Position numbers and translations under genes: made by a program. From an uncultured Lachnospiraceae bacterium (lineage in GTDB: Bacteria > Bacillota > Clostridia > Lachnospirales > Lachnospiraceae): a DNA stretch of 64,000 bases. Under the pieces are notes generated by a model that saw nothing but the letters and a program-made list of their open reading frames with translations, ran no database searches and was not told the origin of the DNA. Below are positions 42,461 through 52,122 of this stretch, piece after piece. How positions within the stretch are numbered: position 1 is the stretch's first letter; each line of letters begins with the position of its first letter. The DNA lies in contig CAJUSS010000004.1 of NCBI GenBank assembly GCA_910588895.1, forward strand, positions 1-64,000, written 5' to 3'.

Positions 42461-42820
42461 CTACAGCACCGCCTTCGTGGCTACCATATCCACGCCTGTC
42501 CCGGCCACATCGGCCAGGACCACATCCCCGATGTGGACCGGAGCTTTGACCGTTACATCCTTCAAAGCCCGCACACAGTCGAAGATCTTCCCCTTGGGGA
42601 TATCTTCCTTCGTCTTGACGGAGACCATATCCGCGTTCCCGCCTTCCACCTTTACCGTGGAGGTGACGATCCTGGTGGGGTTTGTCACTTCCTTGCGGGC
42701 ATAGACATCGCCGCGCTTGCAGGTATGACCGGTCACGCTCATGACCTGACCCTCTTCCAGCTCCACGGTCAGAGGACAGCCCATAGGACAGCCGATACAG
42801 ATCAATTCTCTTTTCTCCAT
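42461..42820 (-). CDS. DUF1667 iron-sulfur protein of glycerol-3-phosphate oxidation
   Basis: 119-residue protein with the DUF1667 pattern: C8-x2-C11-x3-C15 (ICIGCPMGCPL) and a further Cys in GHTCKRGDVYARKE, which should bind one 4Fe-4S cluster. In Clostridia it always travels with the GlpA- and GlpB-like flavoproteins found just upstream and probably passes their electrons on. It starts 5 bases after the GlpB-like gene. Role inferred from context. Confidence 0.88.
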   Translation of the reverse strand: MEKRELICIGCPMGCPLTVELEEGQVMSVTGHTCKRGDVYARKEVTNPTRIVTSTVKVEGGNADMVSVKTKEDIPKGKIFDCVRALKDVTVKAPVHIGDVVLADVAGTGVDMVATKAVL

Positions 42821-42825
42821 GGTCT

Positions 42826-44091
42826 TTAAGCCTCCTCTATCTTGATGGTGATCTTCTTAAGCTCCGGATACTGTAAGAGCTTGGCCCGCTCCAGCTTGAT
42901 CTCCTCCATCTCGCCGGGCGCCACCACGGGCCGCTTCCGGCTGATCACCTGCTCGTCGTCAAAATACACCCCGATGGTACATTTTTTATACACGTTCCCC
43001 ACCCGGAAGCGGACGATCTGGGTATCATCCATCTTCTCCGGATCGATGGTGCAGGGGACGGTGTAGCGCACGCCCTGGACCGGCTCTAAGGTGACCACAT
43101 GGCCGCTGCCCGTTGCCACCGCGCCCTTGATGTACCGGGCGGCGTTCCTTCCGGCGGCCCCGGCTTCCTCGGACACAAAGTCCACCAGATCGTGGACGTG
43201 GAGCACATTGCCGCAGGCGAACACACCTTCGATGCTGGTCTCCATCCGCTCATTGACCTTGGGGCCAGAGGTCACCGGGTTCATCTGGACGCCCATCCCG
43301 TCGGAAAGCTCGTTCTCCGGGATCAGGCCCACGGAAAGGAGCAGGGTGTCGCAGCTATAGTCCTCTTCGGTCCCGGGGATGGGCTTCCCTCTCCCGTCCA
43401 CCTTGGCCAGGGTGATGCCCTCTAAGCGCTCTTTCCCCCGGATATCCACCACCGTGTGGCTCAGCTTTAAGGGGATGCCGTAGTCATCCAGACACTGGAC
43501 GATGTTCCGCTTTAAGCCGCCGGAATAAGGCATCAGCTCCGCTACCACCTTCACCTTGGCCCCCTCTAAGGTCATGCGCCTGGCCATGATCAGGCCGATG
43601 TCGCCGGAGCCTAAGATCACCACCTCACGGCCTGGCATGAATCCCTCCATGTTCACCAGCCGCTGGGCGGTACCGGCGGAATAGATCCCGGCCGGACGGT
43701 AGCCCGGGATGTTCAATGCGCCTCTGGAGCGCTCCCTGCAGCCCATGGCCAGGATGATGGCCCCTGCCTGGATCTGAAAAAGGCCTTCCTCCCGGTTCAT
43801 GGCCGTGACCAGCTTATCCGCCCCGATCTCCATGACCATGGTGTTCAATCTATACTCGATGTCCAGATCCTTTGCCTGGTCGATGAACCTTCCCGCATAC
43901 TCCGGCCCGGTCAGTTCCTCTTTAAAGGTGTGCAGCCCGAAGCCATTGTGGATGCACTGGTTCAAGATCCCGCCCAGCTCTTTGTCCCGCTCCAGGACCA
44001 GGATGCTGTCCACCCCTTCTTTTTTAGCCGCGATCGCCGCAGCGAGACCCGCAGGGCCTCCGCCGATCACAACGATATCATATGATCTCAT
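42826..44091 (-). CDS. FAD/NAD oxidoreductase, GlpB-like partner
   Basis: Flavoprotein of the pyridine nucleotide-disulfide oxidoreductase fold, 421 aa. The FAD loop is DIVVIGGGPAGLAAAIAAKK, the NAD loop VVILGSGDIGLIMARRM, and a second FAD contact is SIEGVFACGNVLHVHDLVD. NQCIHNGFGLH and MGCRERSRGAL fit the clostridial family paired with GlpA. It probably accepts electrons from the GlpA-like protein and hands them to NAD or a carrier, with the DUF1667 protein. Start 13 bases after the GlpA-like gene. Confidence 0.87.
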   Translation of the reverse strand: MRSYDIVVIGGGPAGLAAAIAAKKEGVDSILVLERDKELGGILNQCIHNGFGLHTFKEELTGPEYAGRFIDQAKDLDIEYRLNTMVMEIGADKLVTAMNREEGLFQIQAGAIILAMGCRERSRGALNIPGYRPAGIYSAGTAQRLVNMEGFMPGREVVILGSGDIGLIMARRMTLEGAKVKVVAELMPYSGGLKRNIVQCLDDYGIPLKLSHTVVDIRGKERLEGITLAKVDGRGKPIPGTEEDYSCDTLLLSVGLIPENELSDGMGVQMNPVTSGPKVNERMETSIEGVFACGNVLHVHDLVDFVSEEAGAAGRNAARYIKGAVATGSGHVVTLEPVQGVRYTVPCTIDPEKMDDTQIVRFRVGNVYKKCTIGVYFDDEQVISRKRPVVAPGEMEEIKLERAKLLQYPELKKITIKIEEA

Positions 44092-44104
44092 CTATAGCCC
44101 TCCT

Positions 44105-45544
44105 TCAGATCTGATCCTTGTTGGTCCCGACCACCAGCTTGGAGCTGCCGCCGGACTTGGTGATCTCGAACATGCTCAGCTTACATTCCCTGGCCAGGAT
44201 CTCCATGGTCCTGGGGGAACAGAAGCCTGCCTGGCAGCGCCCCATACCGGCCCGGGTCCTGCGCTTCACGCCGTCTAAGGATCTGGCGCCCAGGGGACGA
44301 TGGATCGCGTCCAGGATCTCCCCCTCGGTCACCATCTCGCAGCGGCAGATGATATTGCCGTAAGCCGGGTTCTCCTTGATCAGGGCATTGCGTTCTTCCA
44401 TGGACAGGGTGGAGGGATCTAAGATCCCCTTCCGTTTCCCCTGGAAGTTAGGATCGGGCTTTAAGTCCATCTTGTCCCGGCAGATCTGGGCCACCATCTT
44501 CCCGATCGCCGGCGCGCTGGTGAGGCCGGGGGATTCGATCCCGGCACAGTCGATGAAGCCCTCCGCTCCCTCCACCTCGCCGATGATGAACTCGTGGCCG
44601 TCCTCGTGGGCACGGAGGCCCGCAAAGGAGGTGATCACCTGGCGCATGGGCAGGTTTTTCACGTTCATCCCTGCCTTGCCGATCAGCTCGTCCAAGCCTT
44701 CCCGGGTGGTGGCGGTGGACTCCTTATCCTCGATATCGATCGCCGTGGGCCCCACTAAAAGGTTCCCGTGGACGGTGGGGGTGACCAGGACGCCCTTGCC
44801 GAACTTCCCTGGCAGGGCGAAGATCGTGCGGGATACATGGCTGCCGGCCTTCTTATCTAACAGGCAGTAATCCCCCCGCCTTGGTGTGATGTGGATCTTC
44901 TTTTCGCTGACCATGTTGTGGAACTTATCCGCATGGACACCGGCAGCGTTCACCACATAGCGGGTGGTAAAGGTCCCCTTGTTTGTGACCAGCTCCCAGC
45001 CCCCTTCGATCTTCCGGATCTCGGTCACTTCGGTATCAAAATGGAAGTCCACGCCGTTGTCATTGGCATTTTCCGCCATGGCGATGTTCATGTTAAAGGG
45101 GCAGACGATCCCTGCGGTGGGCGCGTACAGGACACCGACCACCTCATCGGTCAGGTTCGGCTCCATACGCCGGATCTCCTCTTTGTCAACGATCACCTGC
45201 ATATCCTTCACGCCGTTCTTCACGCCGCGGTCATACAGCGCCTTGAGTCCCGGCAGATCTTCCTCAGACAAGCACACCACCAGCGAACCAGTGCGCTTAA
45301 AGGGGAAATCCAGCTCCTTTGCCAGGTCCTCCATCATCTCATTTCCTTCTACGTTCAGCTTGGCCATCAGAGAGCCTTCCGCCGCGTCATAGCCCGCATG
45401 GACGATGGCGCTGTTCGCCTTGGATGTGCCGCAGCACACATCCTCCTCCTTCTCCAGGACACAGGCATTGACCTGATACCGGGACAGCTCCCGTGCAGCA
45501 GAGCTCCCTGCCACGCCGGCCCCGATCACTATCACATCATACAT
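44105..45544 (-). CDS. glpA: Anaerobic glycerol-3-phosphate dehydrogenase, GlpA-like
   Basis: FAD-dependent dehydrogenase that oxidises glycerol 3-phosphate to dihydroxyacetone phosphate. The DAO fold starts DVIVIGAGVAGSSAARELSR; AIVHAGYD, ITPRRGDYCLLDK and FAGLRAHEDGHEFIIGE follow. The C-terminal BFD-like [2Fe-2S] domain has CRCEMV and MGRCQAGFC. 479 aa. Operon position behind glpK and beside the GlpB-like gene supports the substrate; DHAP formed could feed MgsA (20640). The longer E. coli GlpA is related but not identical. Confidence 0.85.
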   Translation of the reverse strand: MYDVIVIGAGVAGSSAARELSRYQVNACVLEKEEDVCCGTSKANSAIVHAGYDAAEGSLMAKLNVEGNEMMEDLAKELDFPFKRTGSLVVCLSEEDLPGLKALYDRGVKNGVKDMQVIVDKEEIRRMEPNLTDEVVGVLYAPTAGIVCPFNMNIAMAENANDNGVDFHFDTEVTEIRKIEGGWELVTNKGTFTTRYVVNAAGVHADKFHNMVSEKKIHITPRRGDYCLLDKKAGSHVSRTIFALPGKFGKGVLVTPTVHGNLLVGPTAIDIEDKESTATTREGLDELIGKAGMNVKNLPMRQVITSFAGLRAHEDGHEFIIGEVEGAEGFIDCAGIESPGLTSAPAIGKMVAQICRDKMDLKPDPNFQGKRKGILDPSTLSMEERNALIKENPAYGNIICRCEMVTEGEILDAIHRPLGARSLDGVKRRTRAGMGRCQAGFCSPRTMEILARECKLSMFEITKSGGSSKLVVGTNKDQI

Positions 45545-45688
45545 CCTCTACAATTCCTTTCTCATCCTCGTCATGATCCTTCTCATCACGACTGTCCTGC
45601 CATGAGCCAGATCTCCATGTAAAAGAGCTCTCCAGTCTATCTATGCTCTCCCTGCCCATAAGATCCCTTGCTCACGATACCATCCTAA

Positions 45689-47215
<1,527 letters not shown>

Positions 47216-47376
47216 TCATGTCATTTTATCTTAAGCAGCGCTTTTTTTCGCGGTCGTCCCGATGCTTTGGATGACCACTTTCTATAACGCCATTTAAAAT
47301 ACCCCACCTTGAAGGCCTCTCTCCCGCAAGCCTTCCTGCCCTCTTTCTTTGTGCAGCCAGACGTTCCCGCACCGCG

Positions 47377-47946
47377 TCACATCTCCCACACGCTCGGGTT
47401 CGTGGTGGACACGGCCGTCGCACCTGCCGCCAATGCGGCCACCACATCCTCCTTCTCCGAGATCAGACCTCCCGCGATCACCGGCACCTTCACCAGGCGG
47501 CTGATCCGTCGGATGATCTTTGGCATCAGCCCGGGAAGGATCTCGATCATGTCCGGCCTCGCGATGCCCATCTGCTTCTGGATGTTCTCAAACGCCATGG
47601 AATCCAAGACAAACACCCGCAGGGTCGTGGTAAGCTGCAGCTCCTTCCCTCGCTTGATCAGCGCCGGCTTCGTGGAGATGATCCCGTCCGCCTTCGTCTC
47701 ATATCGGATAAAATCCACCGCGACCTCCTTGCCGCTCAGTCCCCCGATCAGATCCACATGGACCATGGCGATCTTCCCTGCCGCCTTTACCTGCTCCACG
47801 ATCTGCTTGATGCTGCAGATATCGCCGTAAAGGATGAACACCATCCGGATATCTGTATAGCCGCAGCAGGCTTTCAATCCCTCATCATCCTTGATCGCCG
47901 CGATCACCGGGTCCGCCTCGATCAGATCAAAGATCTTTTGTTCCAA
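47377..47946 (-). CDS. glpP: GlpP glycerol-3-phosphate-responsive antiterminator
   Basis: Regulator that binds glycerol 3-phosphate and glp leader mRNA to let transcription continue. The 189-residue TIM-barrel protein shows MVFILYGDICSIKQIVEQVK, MVHVDLIGGLSGKEVAVDFI, GIISTKPALIKRGK, IEILPGLMPKIIRRIS and VPVIAGGLISEKEDVVAAL. I start it at the TTG at 47946, six bases after AGAAAGGAG, because the family begins there; an ATG at 48012 has no ribosome site. It is first in the glp operon, as in many Clostridia. Confidence 0.92.
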   Translation of the reverse strand: MEQKIFDLIEADPVIAAIKDDEGLKACCGYTDIRMVFILYGDICSIKQIVEQVKAAGKIAMVHVDLIGGLSGKEVAVDFIRYETKADGIISTKPALIKRGKELQLTTTLRVFVLDSMAFENIQKQMGIARPDMIEILPGLMPKIIRRISRLVKVPVIAGGLISEKEDVVAALAAGATAVSTTNPSVWEM

Positions 47947-48066
47947 TCCGGTCTCCTTTCTGTGCCCGGCCTTTTGGGCAAAATAATAAAGAGCATAAGA
48001 TAACAACGACATCTCTGCCGCGCTACTATGCTCTCATCGTCTCAGCACTTTTATTGAGTTGAAGGT

Positions 48067-48095
48067 AGTATAGCATATTGCACAGATAAATGCAA
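48067..48095 (-). promoter_or_regulatory. Promoter of glp operon
   Basis: Minus strand TTGCAT (48095-48090), 17-base spacer, TATACT (48072-48067). Transcription would start near 48060. Confidence 0.72.
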
Positions 48096-48108
48096 GGACA
48101 ATTTTTTT

Positions 48109-48128
48109 CTTGTGATATCTTTCACAAG
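48109..48128. promoter_or_regulatory. CRP-like palindrome upstream of glp promoter
   Basis: CTTGTGA and TCACAAG are perfect arms around TATCTT; the inner part is TGTGA-N6-TCACA, the classic Crp half-site pair. Its centre is about 58 bases upstream of the predicted glp start, a usual activator position. Clostridia do have Crp/Fnr-family regulators, but which one binds here is unknown. Confidence 0.5.
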
Positions 48129-48135
48129 CAGAAGT

Positions 48136-48193
48136 GTTGCTGTCCACACCCACACCAGAGAGTCCTGTGCACAGATATGTCGCGGATAGTCCG
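48136..48193 (+). repeat. Dispersed intergenic repeat, copy B
   Basis: Aligns with the minus strand of 2938-2996 (about three quarters identical, 11-base identical core AGATATGTCGC). It lies between the glp and marR promoters, in the gap 47947-48323, which holds only regulatory and repeat sequence. Confidence 0.6.
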
Positions 48194-48218
48194 CGCAGGG
48201 AGGCGGATAGTATGAAAT

Positions 48219-48238
48219 GGGACACGCTCTCGCTCCGG
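48219..48238 (+). repeat. Dispersed intergenic repeat, right part of copy B
   Basis: GGGACACGCTCTCGCTCCGG matches 37953-37972 at 19 of 20 bases. Being 25 bases beyond 48193 it may be the other end of the same roughly 100-bp element. Confidence 0.55.
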
Positions 48239-48265
48239 AAAGAACATAGCACAGAAAGATAAGGT

Positions 48266-48293
48266 TTGACTTTTCCTGCTTTTGTGCTAAAAT
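48266..48293 (+). promoter_or_regulatory. Promoter of marR-TSUP operon
   Basis: TTGACT (48266-48271), 16-base spacer, TAAAAT (48288-48293), 30 bases before the marR ATG. Confidence 0.7.
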
Positions 48294-48294
48294 A

Positions 48295-48308
48295 GTTCTA
48301 AAATGAAC
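48295..48308. promoter_or_regulatory. Probable MarR operator
   Basis: GTTC-TAAAAT-GAAC is a perfect short dyad at the expected transcription start of the operon, where binding by the MarR protein would block transcription. Confidence 0.4.
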
Positions 48309-48323
48309 AAAAAGGAGGCCGCT

Positions 48324-48770
48324 ATGAAGATCCCCCTAAACATCTGGGAGCATCAGAACGCCATAAAGGCGCTTTACGGAAACTGCATGGGACCGGTCTG
48401 CCAGGAGCATTCGATCACCCGCATGGATCTGGACATACTTTTATTCCTGGCGAACAATCCCCGTTTTGATACGGCAAGAGATATGGTGGAGATCCGTTAT
48501 CTGTCCAAATCCCAGGTATCTGCTTCTGTGAACCAACTGGAAAAGAACGGATATCTGCGCAAGTATTATGCCCAGGATAACCGGAAGACCGCACACCTGC
48601 TCTTGTGCGATAAGGCGGATCCTATCATCCAGGACGGAAGGAAGGCCCAGGAGCAGTTTTTTGCCGTGATGACGGAGGGGATCCCCACAGAAGAACTAGC
48701 CTGTATGGAACGCTGCATGACCCAGATGTGGGAAAATATCGACCGCCATATGAAGGAGGAGACACGATGA
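48324..48770 (+). CDS. MarR-family regulator
   Basis: Winged-helix dimeric repressor, 148 aa. The DNA-binding part is ITRMDLDILLFLANNPRF, then VEIRYLSKSQVSASVNQLEKNGYL and the wing KYYAQDNRKTAHLLL; helices at both ends form the dimer. The ATG at 48324 follows AAGGAGG by five bases; an upstream ATG (48303) lies within the ribosome site region. Its TGA overlaps the ATG of the TSUP gene, so the pair is coupled and it probably controls that exporter in response to an unknown ligand. Confidence 0.9.
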   Translation: MKIPLNIWEHQNAIKALYGNCMGPVCQEHSITRMDLDILLFLANNPRFDTARDMVEIRYLSKSQVSASVNQLEKNGYLRKYYAQDNRKTAHLLLCDKADPIIQDGRKAQEQFFAVMTEGIPTEELACMERCMTQMWENIDRHMKEETR

Positions 48771-49534
48771 TGTATAAATTTCTGATCTGTTTTATCGCGG
48801 GGATCGGCGCCGGACTGGGCACCGGATTTGCCGGAATGAGCGCCGCCGCGGTGATCAGCCCCATGCTGATCGTATTTTTAGGGCTGCCTGCCTACGGCGC
48901 GGTGGGCATCGCTTTAGCCAGTGATGTGCTGGCCAGCGCGGTCAGCGCTTATACTTACGGAAAGAACAAGAACCTGGATATCCGCAATGGGCTGGTCATG
49001 ATGGCCACAGTCCTGCTCTTCACCCTTGTGGGCAGCTGGGTGGCCAGCCTTTTGCCCAATACCACCATGGGAAATTTTTCTGTATTTATGACCTTTCTGC
49101 TGGGGATCAAGTTCATCGTCCGACCGGTGATGACCACCAAGGAGAGCATGAACGCAGTCAGCCGCAGACAGCAGATCGTCCGTTCCATCGCCAGTGGTAC
49201 AGTCGTAGGCTTTATCTGCGGGTTCATCGGTGCAGGGGGCGGGATGATGATGCTCCTCCTTCTGACCAGCATACTGGGCTACGAGCTGAAGACGGCGGTA
49301 GGGACCAGCGTGTTCATCATGGCCTTCACGGCGCTCACCGGGGCGGTCAGCCATTTCGCTATCGGTGGGATACCCGATATCTGGTGTCTGATCTTCTGTG
49401 TCGTCTCTACCCTTTTATGGGCGCGGGTGGCAGCAAAGTTTGCAAATAAAGCCAGCGCCGCCACGCTGAACCGGGCTACAGGAGTGGTGCTGGTGATACT
49501 GGGGGCGGCGATCTTAGGGGTCAGTTTTTTCTAA
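48767..49534 (+). CDS. TSUP (TauE/SafE) anion permease
   Basis: Membrane permease of the sulfite exporter TauE/SafE family, 255 aa, about eight helices. Characteristic glycine-rich halves are GIGAGLGTGFAGMSAAAVISP and the later VGFICGFIGAGGGMMML. Family members move sulfite, sulfoacetate or other small organic anions; the substrate is not readable here. AAGGAGG precedes the ATG at 48767, and the start overlaps the marR stop (ATGA), so both form one operon. Confidence 0.9.
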   Translation: MMYKFLICFIAGIGAGLGTGFAGMSAAAVISPMLIVFLGLPAYGAVGIALASDVLASAVSAYTYGKNKNLDIRNGLVMMATVLLFTLVGSWVASLLPNTTMGNFSVFMTFLLGIKFIVRPVMTTKESMNAVSRRQQIVRSIASGTVVGFICGFIGAGGGMMMLLLLTSILGYELKTAVGTSVFIMAFTALTGAVSHFAIGGIPDIWCLIFCVVSTLLWARVAAKFANKASAATLNRATGVVLVILGAAILGVSFF

Positions 49535-49575
49535 AGATGCCCTTAGGGATGGAAAGATCCGCCATCTTGTGGTAA

Positions 49576-49616
49576 GATAGCGTGTGGATGTATGTATCGT
49601 GCATCCGCACGCTATC
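49576..49616. other. Strong hairpin between TSUP and lipoprotein genes
   Basis: GATAGCGTGTGGATG (49576-49590) pairs with CATCCGCACGCTATC (49602-49616) over 15 positions with one G-T pair and an 11-base loop. No T-run follows, so it is not a normal terminator. It may be a leader structure of the lipoprotein gene, an mRNA stabiliser or an operator. Confidence 0.6.
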
Positions 49617-49647
49617 TATATATCTATGGAAGGGAGATCGAAGTTAT

Positions 49648-50391
49648 ATGAAAATGAAAAGATATCTGGCGGTCTTTGCCGCATGTGCGGTCGTGTTCAG
49701 CGGCTGCGGGTCCAGTGGGACTGCAGGCCCGCAAGATGAAGCTGCAACAGAGGCCGATACAAAGACCGACACAGGGACTGACGCAGAGACTGACACAGAA
49801 ACTGCCACAGAAAAGCCCAGCCTTTATGAAAGAGGGCTCCGGATGATCGAACGGATGGATACCATGGCTGGTTCGGATACCTATATAGGCGCCATGACCT
49901 CTTCCTCTGAGGTACTGGATATCCTGGATGCGATCAATAGCGGCGACTACACAAAGCCAAAAGCTGTGTTTGAGGTGAAGATCACTGACCCGGAGACCTT
50001 GGAGATCGCCCTCGCCTATGGAGGATCGATCGATAAACTGCCGGAAGAGCTCAAGCCGGAATTTCGGCATCGCCTGGTCGCCGCAGTGCCTTCGATGATG
50101 AGCAGCTTCAATGGAGCCAGCTCCCTGGCAGCCATCAGCCTGATCCGGTCAGAGGACTTTTTCCTGGACGAGGAGGTAGAAGGGGAGATCTTGTACCTCT
50201 ATATATATGATGGCAGCTATGGCGCTTCCGTCCTCTTTTCCGCCCGGGGAGAGGGTATCGTATCCGCTGCCGGACAGTTCATCTGTAATAACGGGCTGGA
50301 AAAGATATTGGGGGAAGAGGATCTCATGGAGTGGCTGAAGGCTTATGCCGGGGAGGCCAAGATCGAGATCACGACGATCTTGATGGAATGA
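49648..50391 (+). CDS. Secreted lipoprotein, unknown function
   Basis: Signal peptide with lipobox (RYLAVFAACAVVFSGCGSSG) predicts a lipid-anchored surface protein, processed by LspA. An acidic Thr/Asp/Glu linker (TDTGTDAETDTETATEK) follows. The remaining 180 residues form a globular domain with MTSSSEVLDILDAINSGDY and a C-terminal DLMEWLKAYAGEAKIEITTI; I do not recognise the fold. 247 aa. The ATG at 49648 is preferred, though a second ATG two codons later is possible. It has its own terminator downstream. Confidence 0.75.
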   Translation: MKMKRYLAVFAACAVVFSGCGSSGTAGPQDEAATEADTKTDTGTDAETDTETATEKPSLYERGLRMIERMDTMAGSDTYIGAMTSSSEVLDILDAINSGDYTKPKAVFEVKITDPETLEIALAYGGSIDKLPEELKPEFRHRLVAAVPSMMSSFNGASSLAAISLIRSEDFFLDEEVEGEILYLYIYDGSYGASVLFSARGEGIVSAAGQFICNNGLEKILGEEDLMEWLKAYAGEAKIEITTILME

Positions 50392-50439
50392 CCGACCGAT
50401 GGCCATCCATTTAGGGTATGCGGCCATGCTATAACATAA

Positions 50440-50490
50440 AGCAGCCGCAGAACGACAGTCCATATCGTTCTGCGGCTGCTTTTCTTTTTT
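50440..50490. terminator. Strong bidirectional terminator
   Basis: AGCAGCCGCAGAACGA (50440-50455) and its perfect complement (50465-50480) form a 16-bp stem with a 9-base loop, followed by TTTCTTTTTT; AAA precedes it for the other strand. It separates the lipoprotein gene from the convergent MATE gene. Confidence 0.9.
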
Positions 50491-50603
50491 CGTGAGTCAC
50501 GGCGGATACGATGAAAGTTTTGCGCATAACCTGCGCAAAAAGAGGCCATCCACTTTATCCCCATCATATCCACATGATACGTTAAGCGTTTTACCTCGTC
50601 ATA

Positions 50604-51983
50604 TCATCCTTTACCTTTAAATGATCGGATATATGGATCCCGATAAAAGGTGTATACCAGCTGGATGGTCATCACGCACCAGATCACCGGTTCGCAGAAG
50701 ATGACTGCCGTGTAAGCAAACCTTGGTATGAACACCAGGACGAAAAGGATCTTTCCAAAAAATTCGATGATGCTGGACACCAGCGGCAGCAGTTTCTGCC
50801 CTAAACCCTGGAGCGCGGACCGGGTCGCACATAAGATGCCCAGTACCACATAAAAGGGGGCTACCAGACACAGATAGCGAGTCCCATTTTCTAATACCAC
50901 AGCTGCGCTGGAGCCAGAGATCCATCTGACCAGTGTGGGAGCCAGCGCCCACGACAAGACGGTGATGATCACCGTCACGGCCAGATCGTAAAGATAGACA
51001 CACTTCGCGGCCCGCCGGATCCTGGCACCTTGATCGGCTCCCTTGTTCTGGGAGACAAAGGTGCTAAAGGAGATCGCCATGGCGATGATCGGCATGATAC
51101 AGAACATATAGAGCTTTCGGGCAGCCGTATGGCCTGCGATGATCAGATAGCCAAGACCATTGATCCCGTACTGCAAGATCACAGAGCCTGCGGACACGAT
51201 ACTGTTCATAAAACCCATAGAAAAGCCCTGGCCCAAAAGCTCCAAATACATCTTTTTCCCTGCCGCAAAATGTCGTTTTTGGGGCACCAAGATCGGGCTC
51301 TTGCTCACGATGTACACAAAACACAACAGGACCGAGATCCCCTGGGCGATCACTGTAGCCACAGCAGCTCCCCGGACCCCCATGTCCAGCCTTGTGATGA
51401 AAAAGATATCCAGCACGATGTTCAGGCAGGAAGAGAGGATCAGGAACACCAGAGGCATGACGCTGTTGCCGATCGCCCGCAGGAGCCCTTCACATAGGTT
51501 GTAGGCGAACATCACGATGACATACAGTGTGATCGTGGCGATATAGCTGTATGCCTCCTCAACGATCTCTGGCGGTGTGTCAAGGATCTTCAGCAATGAC
51601 CGCAAGGAACATTGGGCTATCCCCGTGATCGCCAGGGATACCATGATCCCGATGACGATCGAACCAGCCACCGACCGCTTTAGATCCTCCTCCTCTCCTG
51701 CCCCAAAGCTCCTGGCGGTCACGATCGCCAGACCATTCCCGATCCCCAGAGCAAAACCCACTAGCAGATCGTAGATCGGGGTGCAGACCCCGATCGCCGC
51801 CAGAGAAGTATCTCCCAGGTAATTACCTACGATCATCGTATCCATGGTATTGTAAAATTGCTGGAATAGATTTGAGAACAGCACCGGCAGTGCAAAGAAG
51901 GCCAAGGTCTTAAAGATCGGCCCCTTGAGCATATCGATCTGGAGGGCGCTGCTCCCTCCGGCATGCTCACGCTTTTCTTTCAT
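50604..51983 (-). CDS. MATE-family efflux pump (second of pair)
   Basis: Multidrug/toxin extrusion transporter driven by a proton or sodium gradient, 459 aa, twelve predicted helices. The N-terminal ALPVLFSNLFQQFYNTMDTMIVGNYLG is the family signature, with the internal repeat around residue 240 (GFSMGFMNSIVSAGSVILQ). I start at the ATG at 51983, with AAAGGA nine bases upstream; an earlier ATG (52031) lacks a site. It lies 139 bases after another MATE gene of a different subgroup, with no visible terminator between. Substrate unknown. Confidence 0.88.
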   Translation of the reverse strand: MKEKREHAGGSSALQIDMLKGPIFKTLAFFALPVLFSNLFQQFYNTMDTMIVGNYLGDTSLAAIGVCTPIYDLLVGFALGIGNGLAIVTARSFGAGEEEDLKRSVAGSIVIGIMVSLAITGIAQCSLRSLLKILDTPPEIVEEAYSYIATITLYVIVMFAYNLCEGLLRAIGNSVMPLVFLILSSCLNIVLDIFFITRLDMGVRGAAVATVIAQGISVLLCFVYIVSKSPILVPQKRHFAAGKKMYLELLGQGFSMGFMNSIVSAGSVILQYGINGLGYLIIAGHTAARKLYMFCIMPIIAMAISFSTFVSQNKGADQGARIRRAAKCVYLYDLAVTVIITVLSWALAPTLVRWISGSSAAVVLENGTRYLCLVAPFYVVLGILCATRSALQGLGQKLLPLVSSIIEFFGKILFVLVFIPRFAYTAVIFCEPVIWCVMTIQLVYTFYRDPYIRSFKGKG

Positions 51984-52122
51984 CCGCGCACATCCTTTCT
52001 CATCAGGAGTTGACGGCTCCTGTTTTTTCATTCGCTCTTTTTATCGGCTTTCTTGCCTGCAGGCCTGCTTTGAGCACACGTTCAGACTCGTTTTCAGATC
52101 CGCCGCCTGTCCAAGCAGATCT

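Noticed and set aside
48034..48252. 72-codon minus-strand frame upstream of glpP
   Set aside because: Lies over the glp promoter, CRP-like site and repeat copy B; no ribosome site.
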